A stretch of 64,000 nucleotides of DNA from Flavobacterium sp. N502536 (GCF_025947345.1 NZ_CP110011.1:806001-870000), one strand, 5' to 3'; shown: positions 52,934-61,922, numbered from the stretch's first letter. Numbers and translations: made by a program. Notes: generated by a model not told the origin, from the letters alone.

Positions 52934-54730
52934 TTAGTTTCCGAAAACCCAGTCGTTTACTAACTGACCATTGCTTCCGTCAATAAACGTTTGCCAGATG
53001 GGCCAAAATTGTCTTTTATCAGGATTGACTCCGGCTTTGTACAATGTGGTTATTTTATTGTCGTCCAGTTTATCCCAGCTTTTTGAAGTGTAATCAGCAC
53101 CCTGCGCCTGTGTTTCACCACGGTTCAATCCGTAAACTTCCAATGTCGTATTATCTGCTTTGTATTTGTAATATAAGGTCGATGGCACAGTCGCATATTC
53201 GTCGCTGCGGGCTTTCAGGCGGGCCATTTTAATTTTGGCTTCGTCTAATTTTGCTTTCAATAAATTCCAGCGCATCAGGGCAAACTTACGCTCCATTTCT
53301 CCTGTAAATTCGTATTTATTTTCCTCGATAATTGCATTCATCATGGTTTGCTTGCTGGTCAGACCATCTACATAAGCATCTACTTTTACAGCCTGGCTTC
53401 CGGAAGCAAAAGCTCTTCGTCGGATTTCTTTTAAATAAATGGCAGCCGATCCGGGCCCTTCTAATTCGTTAGCCGCTTCAGCAGCAATTAAAAGTACTTC
53501 GGCATAACGCATATAAATTTTGTTTACCCCATCGTCATTTGGTGCCGTAACGATACGGTTCATCCATTCAAAACGGTATTTACCAAAATACCAGGTTTGC
53601 AAATCTGTAAGTTCCTGTTTTGCTTTACCATTTACTACAGCTCCCCATTTGTACGGAACACAGGTAACATCTCTGCGGCTATCGGCCTGATCATAGTCAT
53701 AAAAAACAAAAGGCAATGGTCCGTTCACCCCTCCTTTGTTTGTTCCCATTTGCTGAAACTGATCTGAAGCATCGTGACGCACAGCAAAAGTAAATAAGAC
53801 TCTGCCTCTTGTAGCTGCAAAGGGAATTTCCCAAAGTGATTCTCCTCCGGCTGCTATATTTTCCTGATTGAATTTTCTCCATAACCCTTCAAAAGTCGGC
53901 TCTAAATGTGCCGAACCACTCGCAATTACAGCGCGGCACTCGTCTAATGCCAGTTTGTACATGGTACCTACTGAAAGTGCAGGATCTGTACTGCGTCTCA
54001 CCCCATCTGAATATTGCTGAAAACCGCTGGCCATCATTGCCAAACGGGCTCTAAAACCTTTTACAAACGCTTTGTTGATGCGCTCTGTACTTGTTGTTGC
54101 CGCGGTCTCATTAGGCCATGCCACCAAATTTGCAGCTTCGCCCAGATCAGCGATTAATTGCTTATAAATTTCATCACGGCTCGTTTTAGGCACGTAAATG
54201 GTCGAAGTAGCAACCGGTTCAAAACGTGCAGGAACATCTCCCCAGTTTCGTACCAGATCAGCATAATAAATCGCACGTAAAGCCAACGCTTCTCCCAACA
54301 ACTGCCCCATCGCTGTATTCGGTAACGGATTGCCATATTTACGCAGCCCTCTGATACACAAGTTCGCACGCTCAATTCCTTCATACATCATTGCCCAGGC
54401 ATTTTTTGCCGAGTTCATTTCTGTGTTATCAGCCTTGGCATCATAAACTACTAAGTCCGATTTGGCATTGTCGCTTGAAGAAGCCAAAAGCCATTCCGTA
54501 TCTGTATTCAAACCCTGATAAGTCAAAAGCCTTCCTCGGTAGGACTGTTCTTCTCCAAATGAGACTTTTATTCCGTCAACAGCACCCTGCGCTAGTCCTG
54601 CCGTAGAAAAAATAAGCTGTTCGTCTAATGTTGATTGTGCAGGAGTATCAAAGTATTCCTCTCCTAAATCCTGGCAGGAAGTCAACAAACCCGAGATTAT
54701 CAATCCTGCTATTATTACTTTATATTTCAT
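52934..54730 (-). CDS. SusD/RagB-family nutrient-binding lipoprotein
   Basis: A 598-residue surface lipoprotein (lipobox LLTSC, Cys19) with the tetratricopeptide-rich SusD fold. ALRAIYYADLVRNWGDVPARFEP and YMRYAEVLLIAAEAANEL are typical, as is the C-terminal WPIWQTFIDGSNGQLVNDWVF. It captures oligosaccharide and caps the SusC channel. Gene order is SusC, SusD, lipoprotein. It is 18 bp after the SusC stop. Confidence 0.94.
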   Translation of the reverse strand: MKYKVIIAGLIISGLLTSCQDLGEEYFDTPAQSTLDEQLIFSTAGLAQGAVDGIKVSFGEEQSYRGRLLTYQGLNTDTEWLLASSSDNAKSDLVVYDAKADNTEMNSAKNAWAMMYEGIERANLCIRGLRKYGNPLPNTAMGQLLGEALALRAIYYADLVRNWGDVPARFEPVATSTIYVPKTSRDEIYKQLIADLGEAANLVAWPNETAATTSTERINKAFVKGFRARLAMMASGFQQYSDGVRRSTDPALSVGTMYKLALDECRAVIASGSAHLEPTFEGLWRKFNQENIAAGGESLWEIPFAATRGRVLFTFAVRHDASDQFQQMGTNKGGVNGPLPFVFYDYDQADSRRDVTCVPYKWGAVVNGKAKQELTDLQTWYFGKYRFEWMNRIVTAPNDDGVNKIYMRYAEVLLIAAEAANELEGPGSAAIYLKEIRRRAFASGSQAVKVDAYVDGLTSKQTMMNAIIEENKYEFTGEMERKFALMRWNLLKAKLDEAKIKMARLKARSDEYATVPSTLYYKYKADNTTLEVYGLNRGETQAQGADYTSKSWDKLDDNKITTLYKAGVNPDKRQFWPIWQTFIDGSNGQLVNDWVFGN

Positions 54731-54748
54731 TTTGTGATAAGTTTTAAA

Positions 54749-57700
54749 TTAGAAATTAAGGTTTAAACCAAAAACCAATTGTCTGCTGCGCGGATAAGCC
54801 GAATAGTCAACTCCCGGTGTCAGCGGCGTTTTTCTTCTTGTTGAAACTTCAGGATCCGGACCAGAATAATTCGTAATTACAAACACATTAGTTGCTGTAA
54901 GATAAAATCTTAGTTTACTTACGCCCAACTTAGACGTTAAGGCTTGTGGCGTACTATAGCCTAAAGTCAGCGTATTTAACCTGAAGAACGAACCGTCTTC
55001 TACTGCCCAGTCTGTAAACATAAATTTCTGCATATAAGGAGACCACATGGTAGTGTTGGCATTCAGCGCTTCTAAAGCAGTAGGATCTGTTACCAATTGC
55101 CCTGACGCTGGATCTAAATTTGTCCATCTTTTGCCGTCTGCCATTTCGGTACTTAAATTTTTGTACTGCCCGTTTCTGTTTGAGGTTGAAAACTCGGCTT
55201 TATTGGCGTTGTAAATATCATTTCCAACACTCCAGTTGAAAGCAGCTGAAAGATCAAAACCATAAGCATTCGCATTAATAACTAAACCTCCTGTGTGTTT
55301 AGGATTTGAATTTCCAATCACTTTTTGATCGGAGGCCGTAACTTTATTATCGGCAGAACCGTCTGCATTTTTCAACTTCATCATTCCGGGCTGTAAAGCT
55401 CCTACAACACTGCTGGCATCTACAACACCTGCTTTTAAAGTATATTTTCCTCCTGCATAATCAAAGTCTGAAACTTCGTATCGTCCGTCACTTTGATAAC
55501 CGTACATTAATCCCATTGGAGAACCAACATTTACTACATAATCATTGCCAACATCTGTCGATGCCCAGTTGGTGTTTACTCCAAAATTATCCATCACCCC
55601 AAGAGAGTTAATTCTATTTTTGTTCATCCCAACATTCACAGAAAAACTTAAACCAAAATTTTTCTTTTCAATGGCTATAAAATTCAAGGTAGCTTCAAAA
55701 CCGGTATTTTGTGTTTCTCCCATGTTTCTAAACTGCGTTTTATATCCCGTACCTCCTACCGGAAACTCGATCAGCAAGTCTTTCGTTACATTTTTATACA
55801 CATCAAAAGTTCCATTTAAACGATTTTTGAAAAATCCAAAATCAAGACCAATGTTTTGTGTTACGGTGGTCTCCCACTTCAAATCGGGATTGGCCAAAAC
55901 ACTCGATGGCGACCAATAGCTGTCGAAGCCGTTGATGAAGGAATTTGTACCGGACATATAACTCTGAACCGTTTGCCCGACAGGAATATTATTGTTTCCT
56001 GCTTCACCATAACTCAATCTTACCTTAAGAAGACTCAGCCAGGACGCCTCTTTCAGAAAGCTCTCTTCCGAAATTTTCCATGCGGCTGCCGCTGCCGGGA
56101 AATACCCCCAGCGGTTGTTTCCTAAAAACCTGCTGGAACCATCGGCACGAAAAGAAGCCGTTAACAGGTAACGATCTTTGTAATCGTAATTTAAACGTCC
56201 GAAAAAAGACAATAATTTATCGTCGGGGCTGTAAAAATTATCAACGGAAAAAGGAGTTCCCTGAGTGGTTAATTTCTTAGCCTGATCCAGATTAAAGAAT
56301 TCCGGATAATTTAAAAGGGTTGTTGTTACGGTGTTTGAAGTGCTGGTAATCATTTCTTCTCCCAAAAGTGCCGTTAAATGGTGGTTTTCTCCCAGTATAT
56401 TTTTGAAATCATAGTTTAGGGTATTGGCATTTCTAAAACGCACATCTTTACGATCGCTCATGACCATACCCGGTTTACCTGCGCCAATTTTAGCGGTACT
56501 CGAAAAGTAAGTAGAGGAACCGTAAAAACGATAATCGGAATAATTGGAATTATCCAGTCCCAAATCACTTTGAAATTTTAAATCTTTGGCCAGTTTCCAT
56601 CCAAAGCTTCCTAATAAGTTGTAATTTTTTCTGCTCTGCTGACGGTCGTTATCGGTTATGGCTAAAAACGGATTTACCAGATAGCTGTTTACAGACTGGT
56701 CGTCGTTATCTGTCGTTAATCCCGGCATCGGAATTGGCGCGTAACCCACACTATGACGCAAACGGCTGTCTAGTGATGAGGCCTGATTTTGATCGTTCGC
56801 CCCTCCGCCATTGATATCCGTATCGGAGTAACGTACGGTAAAACCAAGGTCAATTTTGTCGCTTGCTTTATTTTTTACAGCCAATGACAGGTTGTTTCTT
56901 TTAAAATTCGAACCTACCATAATGGCTTTCTCATCGTAGTACGCGTAGTTAAAGTTGTAACTCAATTTTTCATTGCCTCCGCGAATTCCTAAATCACGGC
57001 TATTGACTTCACCACGGCGACCATAAACCTGTTTTTGCCAATCGGTACCTTTTAGTCCGTTGTACAAATCGCGATCCTGCCAATTGCCAAAATACTTTGT
57101 ATACGAGCTTGGATTGGTCATTATCGTTTTGTCTGTCTGATCCAGCAAAGCATATTCGTACTGCCATTTCACAAAATCATCCACCGGAAGTACGTCAATT
57201 TCTTTGGCCATGTTTTTCATGCCATAAAACATATTGAAGCTAACGGCCATTTTACCGTCTTTCCCTGTTTTAGTGGTAATAATGATTACTCCGTTTGCTC
57301 CTCTGGATCCATAGATAGCAGTAGAAGAAGCATCTTTCAATACGGTCATCGATTCTACATTTGAAGCCGCGATATCATTCATGCTGTTTACCGGAAAACC
57401 ATCGACAATAATTAAAGGCGAAGCATCCTGTGTTAAGGACCCACCGCCACGCACTCTGATTTTAATATCGGCATCCGGCGAACCCTCACTCGAAGTAACC
57501 TGAACTCCGGCGATTCTACCCGTTAAGGCTTCTGCAATATTAGAAACCGGAACTTTCTTCAGGTCATTTCCTGAAATAGAAGAAACTGCTCCTGTTAAAT
57601 CTGATTTTTTAACGGTTCCATAACCCACCACCACAACTTCATTTAAAGCATTTGAATCTTCGATCAGCACAATATCAACTTTCGTTTTTCCGGCAGCGTT

Positions 57701-57979
57701 GACTTCTTTGGTTTTAAAACCTATAAATGAATACGTCACTATTGCTTTAGGATTGCTCAGTTTTAATTTGTAACGTCCGTCAAAATCTGAAGAAGTTCCA
57801 TTTTTTGTTCCTTTCTCTAAAATATTAACACCTGGCAACGTGAGTCCTGCAGCATCTTTAACGGTTCCTTCGAGTGTAATACTTTGAGCATTCATTTGAT
57901 TGCTGGCCAGTAAGCACAATAAGAAAACAACTGCAAAACAACAATTTGCTCCTTTGTTAAATAAATCTTTAAAATTCAT
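54749..57979 (-). CDS. SusC/RagA-family TonB-linked outer-membrane transporter
   Basis: A 1076-residue SusC. After a signal peptide (about 1-31) there is a carboxypeptidase-D-like domain (TLEGTVKDAAGLTLPGVNILEKGT, about 35-115), the TonB box region and SusC motif VVVGYGTVKKSDLTGAVSSI, a plug with ADIKIRVRGGGSL and PLIIVDGFPVNSM, and a 22-strand barrel ending PRSRQLVFGLNLNF. It imports the glycan captured by the SusD partner, driven by TonB. No glycoside hydrolase lies in the window. It begins under an apparent operator at 58148. Confidence 0.95.
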   Translation of the reverse strand: MNFKDLFNKGANCCFAVVFLLCLLASNQMNAQSITLEGTVKDAAGLTLPGVNILEKGTKNGTSSDFDGRYKLKLSNPKAIVTYSFIGFKTKEVNAAGKTKVDIVLIEDSNALNEVVVVGYGTVKKSDLTGAVSSISGNDLKKVPVSNIAEALTGRIAGVQVTSSEGSPDADIKIRVRGGGSLTQDASPLIIVDGFPVNSMNDIAASNVESMTVLKDASSTAIYGSRGANGVIIITTKTGKDGKMAVSFNMFYGMKNMAKEIDVLPVDDFVKWQYEYALLDQTDKTIMTNPSSYTKYFGNWQDRDLYNGLKGTDWQKQVYGRRGEVNSRDLGIRGGNEKLSYNFNYAYYDEKAIMVGSNFKRNNLSLAVKNKASDKIDLGFTVRYSDTDINGGGANDQNQASSLDSRLRHSVGYAPIPMPGLTTDNDDQSVNSYLVNPFLAITDNDRQQSRKNYNLLGSFGWKLAKDLKFQSDLGLDNSNYSDYRFYGSSTYFSSTAKIGAGKPGMVMSDRKDVRFRNANTLNYDFKNILGENHHLTALLGEEMITSTSNTVTTTLLNYPEFFNLDQAKKLTTQGTPFSVDNFYSPDDKLLSFFGRLNYDYKDRYLLTASFRADGSSRFLGNNRWGYFPAAAAAWKISEESFLKEASWLSLLKVRLSYGEAGNNNIPVGQTVQSYMSGTNSFINGFDSYWSPSSVLANPDLKWETTVTQNIGLDFGFFKNRLNGTFDVYKNVTKDLLIEFPVGGTGYKTQFRNMGETQNTGFEATLNFIAIEKKNFGLSFSVNVGMNKNRINSLGVMDNFGVNTNWASTDVGNDYVVNVGSPMGLMYGYQSDGRYEVSDFDYAGGKYTLKAGVVDASSVVGALQPGMMKLKNADGSADNKVTASDQKVIGNSNPKHTGGLVINANAYGFDLSAAFNWSVGNDIYNANKAEFSTSNRNGQYKNLSTEMADGKRWTNLDPASGQLVTDPTALEALNANTTMWSPYMQKFMFTDWAVEDGSFFRLNTLTLGYSTPQALTSKLGVSKLRFYLTATNVFVITNYSGPDPEVSTRRKTPLTPGVDYSAYPRSRQLVFGLNLNF

Positions 57980-58147
57980 GGGGGTGATTGTTTTAGGTTA
58001 TTAATTGGTTATTCTAAGTGGTTATTTCTTTTTTATCCCGTTACTTTTTTTTACTGCTCATAAATTCCTGATTTCTTTGACAGCAACTCTTTTTTTCGAG
58101 CTGTTTACGGTCTTGCAAATAAGGTAATTTTTCGTCATTAAAAAATT

Positions 58148-58161
58148 TGTAATCGATTACA
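58148..58161. promoter_or_regulatory. LacI-type operator upstream of susC
   Basis: TGTAATCGATTACA is a perfect 14-bp palindrome of the kind bound by LacI-family regulators. It lies directly downstream of a TAAGTTTG -7-like box (58162-58169, reverse strand), at the predicted transcription start, an ideal position for a repressor. The -33 TTG is not clear. No LacI gene is within the window. Confidence 0.65.
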
Positions 58162-58169
58162 CAAACTTA
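58162..58169 (-). promoter_or_regulatory. Candidate -7 box of the susC transcript
   Basis: On the reverse strand TAAGTTTG matches TAnnTTTG, and the predicted start lies in the adjacent palindrome. It leaves a 5' leader of about 175 nt. No TTG at the -33 position is seen, so confidence is moderate. Confidence 0.5.
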
Positions 58170-58332
58170 AATATTTTTTTGAGATAAAAAATTAAAAATC
58201 CTAAAAATTTCCTAAAATAAATAAAACATCAAAAATAAAACCGCTTTTTTATGTGACATATGCAATTTAATCTAGGGATAAATATTAAATATATTTTTGT
58301 TTTTTTGACAATTGTTGCGATTTCATAAAAAA

Positions 58333-58346
58333 AACAATCGATTACA
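58333..58346. promoter_or_regulatory. Second, weaker ATCGAT palindrome
   Basis: AACAATCGATTACA matches the operator at 58148 at 11 of 14 positions, with one intact half-site. It lies about 185 bp further upstream, a distance that could allow looping. A third core ATCGAT (about 58531) has different flanks. Confidence 0.4.
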
Positions 58347-58555
58347 AGACAAGTCATTGTGATATTATTAAGATTCATTTTTTCGTTCAGCAATTCCCTG
58401 TTTGCCCAAAAAATACCATAACAAACTGCTTCAATAAAACGGAATTTAATATTGAAGGACAAATATCCGGGGCGCAATGTCATCCCATTCCTATTAATCC
58501 TAATTGTAGCATACCACAGCCACACTTCAAATCGATTCAAAATGAATAGAAGGCA

Positions 58556-58597
58556 AAAAAAGAGTCTCTGAACCCGATTGGTTCAAAGACTCTTTTA
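58556..58597 (-). terminator. Terminator of the MFS gene
   Basis: Stem AAAAGAGTCTCTGAACC/GGTTCAAAGACTCTTTT with one mismatch lies about 70 bp beyond the MFS stop, with A and T runs on both sides so it may act in both directions. Confidence 0.88.
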
Positions 58598-58664
58598 CTA
58601 ATACGATAACCTCTTTTAAAAAATTCACATAACAAACTCCTCTAATAAGGATGTGACAAAAGAA

Positions 58665-59831
58665 TTATGCTTTCTGAAGTTGTAAATTGACTTTGTGTTT
58701 TTGCATTAAAGCAAACGTAATTACCATTCCGCTTAGCGCCATACCAAGACCTATCAAATTTGGCGAAGCATAACTGTATCCGGCAGACAAAGGCAAACCT
58801 CCTAAAAAGGCACCCAAGGCATTCCCAATATTAAAGCTTCCCTGAAGGGCTGCCGAAGCAATCATCTCGGCACCCTTAGCCGTTTTGATCATCAACATCT
58901 GAATTGGAGCAATCACCGAAAAAGAAATGGCTCCCGTTAAAAAGGTCAGGAATAAGGACACGTATTGATTGAAGGAGAAAAAATACACCAGAATCAAATC
59001 AATCGCCATCACAAAAAGCAAAGCCAATACGGTAGGTGCAGGAGAATATTTATCGGCCAGTTTCCCTCCGGCAAAATTTCCTACTACCATTCCCAAACCT
59101 GCCAGAATCAAAATGTACGATACATCCTCCGCTTCAAACTTAGAAACATTGGTCAGTAAAGGTGCGATATAACTAATCCAGGCAAAGAGACCTCCAAATC
59201 CGATGGCCGTAATTCCAATAATCAGCCAGGCTTCTGTTTTCTTAAAAAACAGCAATTGGGTTTTCATATTGACATTCCCGCTTTTTTCCAAATTGGGCAT
59301 CCACAAAGAGATAAACAAAAAGGTGAGCAAACCTACCGCAGCGATTAAAACAAATGTATAACGCCAGATAAAATTATGTCCTATATATGTACCAATGGGC
59401 ACTCCAATTAAATTGGCTAAGGTTAAACCCGAAAACATAATCGCAATTGCCTGAGCTTCTTTGCCCTTATCGGCCAAACGGCTCGCAACTACCGCTCCAA
59501 CTCCAAAAAAGGCACCGTGCGGTAATCCGGAGAGAAATCGGGAAGCGAATAAAAAGTTATAGGTAGGCGCAATAATCGAAAGCGCATTAAAAACAGTTAG
59601 CATTAAAGCTAATATCAAAAGCATTTTTTTGGGTGCTAAATTTCTTCCCAGGATTACCAATAGCGGAGCACCTATTACAACACCCAGTGCATAAGCCGAA
59701 ATTAAATATCCGGCAACCGGAATGGAGACCTTCATGTCTGAGGCAATATCAGGCAACAAACCCATCATAACAAATTCGGTAATACCAATTGTTAAACCTC
59801 CTAATGAGAGTGCGATAAGACTTTTTTTCAT
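58665..59831 (-). CDS. MFS transporter (AraJ/YdhP-like exporter)
   Basis: A 388-residue twelve-helix major facilitator. The start at 59831 (MKKSLIALSLGGLTIGITEFVMMGLLPDIA) is chosen since the 80 upstream codons are non-coding and run into the divergent AraC gene. The GITEFVMMGLLPDIA segment is characteristic of the drug:H+ antiporter-1 group including AraJ, YdhP and sugar/drug exporters; the loop 2-3 motif appears as GRNLAPKKML. Substrate is unknown. A -7 TAAATTTG is at 59868-59875 (reverse strand). Confidence 0.9.
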   Translation of the reverse strand: MKKSLIALSLGGLTIGITEFVMMGLLPDIASDMKVSIPVAGYLISAYALGVVIGAPLLVILGRNLAPKKMLLILALMLTVFNALSIIAPTYNFLFASRFLSGLPHGAFFGVGAVVASRLADKGKEAQAIAIMFSGLTLANLIGVPIGTYIGHNFIWRYTFVLIAAVGLLTFLFISLWMPNLEKSGNVNMKTQLLFFKKTEAWLIIGITAIGFGGLFAWISYIAPLLTNVSKFEAEDVSYILILAGLGMVVGNFAGGKLADKYSPAPTVLALLFVMAIDLILVYFFSFNQYVSLFLTFLTGAISFSVIAPIQMLMIKTAKGAEMIASAALQGSFNIGNALGAFLGGLPLSAGYSYASPNLIGLGMALSGMVITFALMQKHKVNLQLQKA

Positions 59832-59867
59832 TTGTACTAAATAGAAAGGAATAGAGTTTCTATGCTG

Positions 59868-59875
59868 CAAATTTA
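59868..59875 (-). promoter_or_regulatory. Candidate -7 box of the MFS gene
   Basis: TAAATTTG on the reverse strand, about 37 bp before the MFS start, matches TAnnTTTG. It faces the -7 box of the AraC gene (TACATTTG, 59901-59908) with 25 bp between them, so the two promoters overlap. Confidence 0.6.
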
Positions 59876-59894
59876 ACACCGTTAACCTTAAAAT

Positions 59895-59929
59895 AAGTTG
59901 TACATTTGCGACATAAACTTGTAAATTTA
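59895..59929 (+). promoter_or_regulatory. 21-bp-spaced direct repeats, likely AraC-type operator
   Basis: AAGTTGTACATTTG (59895-59908) and AACTTGTAAATTTA (59916-59929) are 14-bp direct repeats with three mismatches, offset by exactly 21 bp (two helical turns), the spacing typical of AraC-family half-sites. The first covers the AraC gene's own -7 box and the second ends four bases before its start codon. Confidence 0.65.
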
Positions 59930-59933
59930 AGTT

Positions 59934-60767
59934 ATGCCGAAATTTAATCAGTTTGAAAAGCTTGTGATTCATGAATTTGAAGATGACGTATTTCCTCATG
60001 TTCCGCACACCCACACCTATTATGAAATTATTTATATCAAAAAAGGAAACGGAATTCACCATCTGAACCACAACTTATTGCCGTATAAATCGGGGGATTT
60101 GTTTGTGATTTCTCCGGAAGACGAGCATTATTTTGAGATTAAAAAAAGAACGCGTTTTGTCTATATCAAGTTTACAGACAATTATTTCGATTCCAACAAG
60201 AATCTTTTCTGCGACGATTTACTCCTCAATACACCCGAGGATTTTATGCGGAATAAATTGCTAAAGGAGACCCTTTTAAAATTAGACGATCCCTGCAAAA
60301 CCATTTTAAAAAACACGATCGAAAACATTACGGCCTATAATTGCAAAACCGATGTTTCGAGTTCGCCTATTGTTTTTTATCAAATTCTTTCCATTTTTGG
60401 TTTGATTAAAGAAACCATCCGTTGCATGAACCTGCAATTGAAGCCCGCCCCTATCGATAACGAGCAAATTGCAACTTATATCCATCAAAACATTTACAAC
60501 CCAAAGCTGGTTCAGATTAAGGTGATAGCAGATCATTTTAATATTGCTCAAACGTATTTCAGTGCCTATTTTAAAAGAACTTTTGCTATAAGCTATCGCG
60601 ATTACATTCATAATCTGAGAACTACTTTAATCGAAAAACGAATTCACAACAACCAGTTGCCTATTAAACAAATTGCACACGAGTTTGGTTTTACTGACGA
60701 AAGCCATCTTTCCAATTACTTTAAGAAAAGGAAAAACATGAAACCTACCGATTATAAAAAGCTGTAA
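59934..60767 (+). CDS. AraC-family transcriptional regulator
   Basis: A 277-residue regulator. The N-terminal cupin domain has HVPHTHTYYEIIYIKKGNG and VISPEDEHYFEI. The C-terminal HTH (about 180-277) has VIADHFNIAQTYFSAYFKRTF and IAHEFGFTDESHLSNYFKKRKNMKPTDYK. It is divergent from the MFS gene over a 102-bp region with overlapping promoters, a classic regulator-transporter pair, and probably controls both. Direct repeats at 59895-59929 are its likely site. Confidence 0.9.
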   Translation: MPKFNQFEKLVIHEFEDDVFPHVPHTHTYYEIIYIKKGNGIHHLNHNLLPYKSGDLFVISPEDEHYFEIKKRTRFVYIKFTDNYFDSNKNLFCDDLLLNTPEDFMRNKLLKETLLKLDDPCKTILKNTIENITAYNCKTDVSSSPIVFYQILSIFGLIKETIRCMNLQLKPAPIDNEQIATYIHQNIYNPKLVQIKVIADHFNIAQTYFSAYFKRTFAISYRDYIHNLRTTLIEKRIHNNQLPIKQIAHEFGFTDESHLSNYFKKRKNMKPTDYKKL

Positions 60768-60789
60768 TTATTGAAATCTTAAAAAAATC

Positions 60790-60818
60790 TTGACGGTAAA
60801 AAAAAATACCTAAATTTG
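60790..60818 (+). promoter_or_regulatory. Promoter of the Cys-rich protein gene
   Basis: TTG (60790-60792), 18-bp spacer, TAAATTTG (60811-60818): a strong Bacteroidota promoter. The predicted start near 60825 leaves a leader of about 13 nt, which supports the TTG start codon at 60838. Confidence 0.78.
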
Positions 60819-60837
60819 TACTTCTAAATTATTTTCG

Positions 60838-61224
60838 TTGACAAGAAAAGTTCACATAGTATTTCTATTCTTAACCTTTGGCTTCTTACTGTTGTCAAAT
60901 GTTGGTTATGCCTGTGGAAAAACGACTGAAAAAACTTCTTGTGAAAAGAAAGCCAGCCCGAAGAAAGCGGCATCGGATACTTGCGAAAAGGATTGCTGTA
61001 AAAAAGAGGACAGCTCCAAAAATGATTCACACGGCTGTAGCCGAAAATGTGATCATTCCGGTTGTACAACATCCGGGCTTCAGTTCAGCTTAATGGCGAC
61101 GAACGAGTTTGAATTCAACAGAAATCTATTTAATTTCTCCCTTGAGAAAACCACTCCTTATTACAAAAACATCAGTATTTCTGATGGTTTTACTTCTATT
61201 TGGTCACCCCCAAAAATAAAATAA
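60838..61224 (+). CDS. Exported Cys-rich protein (HYC_CC_PP-like)
   Basis: A 128-residue exported protein starting at TTG. The signal peptide is MTRKVHIVFLFLTFGFLLLSNVGYACG. A Lys/Cys-rich segment follows (DTCEKDCCKKEDSS, GCSRKCDHSGCTTSG), with about nine Cys and two His, then a short strand region and the ending WSPPKIK. The YAC, CC and PP landmarks recall the HYC_CC_PP small-protein family of Bacteroidota, given from memory. It heads a locus with DUF3347, HMA-AraC and multicopper oxidase genes, so metal binding in the periplasm is likely. Confidence 0.72.
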   Translation: MTRKVHIVFLFLTFGFLLLSNVGYACGKTTEKTSCEKKASPKKAASDTCEKDCCKKEDSSKNDSHGCSRKCDHSGCTTSGLQFSLMATNEFEFNRNLFNFSLEKTTPYYKNISISDGFTSIWSPPKIK

Positions 61225-61389
61225 TTGTATTGCTGACAGCCCTAATTGCGTTTTGCAACGACTGTTTTAGGACTTACAGAAAAAAATCACAGCCTGCGTC
61301 TCACCCTATTTTTGAGACCAAAACCTGTCATAACAATCTTAAATTATTTAACTTAGAGGAAATTTAATCCTCTACTAAAATCGTATAAA

Positions 61390-61920
61390 ATGAAAAAATC
61401 AATTTCAACAATAGTAGTAGTAATCTTAGTAGCTTTCTCTGCTAATATTATCCTGGCCAATTCCATAAAAAAAGAAACAACGACAGTAGAAGTTACTGCT
61501 GCAAGTCAGTTACAAACCGTTTATGATGCTTATTTTACGGTAAAAGATGCCTTAATTAAAAGTGATGCCAAACTTACTTCGGCGAAAGCCAAAGATTTAC
61601 TGACTGCCATTACAGCTGTAAAAATGGACCAGTTAAAAGGGGACGAACACAACGCCTGGATGAAAGTCCTGAAAAAAATAACTGCCGACGCTAAAAATAT
61701 TTCGACTACAACCGATCTTAAAAAACAGCGCGAAACTTTTAAATCACTTTCAAAAAATACTTACGAACTTATTAAAGTTTCAAAATCAGATCAGGCCGTA
61801 TACAAACAATACTGCCCAATGGCTGATGCAGACTGGTTAAGCAAAGAAAAAGCCATTAAAAATCCTTATTATGGTTCGTCAATGCTAACCTGCGGAAATG
61901 TGGTAGAAACGATCAAGTAA
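61390..61920 (+). CDS. DUF3347 protein (copper-locus associated)
   Basis: A 176-residue exported protein (signal peptide to about residue 23, NIILA). The DUF3347 pattern is complete: a helical region with VYDAYFTVKDALIKSD, then YCPMADADWLSKEKAIKNPYYGSSMLTCG at the C-terminus. The Cys/Met/His set of YCPM and MLTCG is the probable metal site. The domain is also found fused to CusB-like adaptors, which points to copper or silver handling. It lies 2 bp before the HMA-AraC gene. Confidence 0.87.
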   Translation: MKKSISTIVVVILVAFSANIILANSIKKETTTVEVTAASQLQTVYDAYFTVKDALIKSDAKLTSAKAKDLLTAITAVKMDQLKGDEHNAWMKVLKKITADAKNISTTTDLKKQRETFKSLSKNTYELIKVSKSDQAVYKQYCPMADADWLSKEKAIKNPYYGSSMLTCGNVVETIK

Positions 61921-61922
61921 AT

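Larger units (their letters stand above)
57980..58664. other. PUL regulatory intergenic region
   Basis: The 685 bp between the SusC start and the MFS stop hold no convincing gene. They contain the promoter/operator region of susC (58148-58169), a second half-degenerate palindrome (58333-58346) and the terminator of the MFS gene (58556-58597). A 103-codon reverse frame at 58540-58229 runs through them and is judged spurious. Confidence 0.65.

Noticed and set aside
58229..58540. Reverse open frame of 103 codons upstream of susC
   Set aside because: It overlaps the candidate operator at 58333, uses AT-rich low-complexity codons and has no recognisable domain.
58525..58545. Third LacI-type operator (core ATCGAT near 58531)
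   Set aside because: The core is present but the TGTA/TACA flanks are missing, so it is not called as a site.
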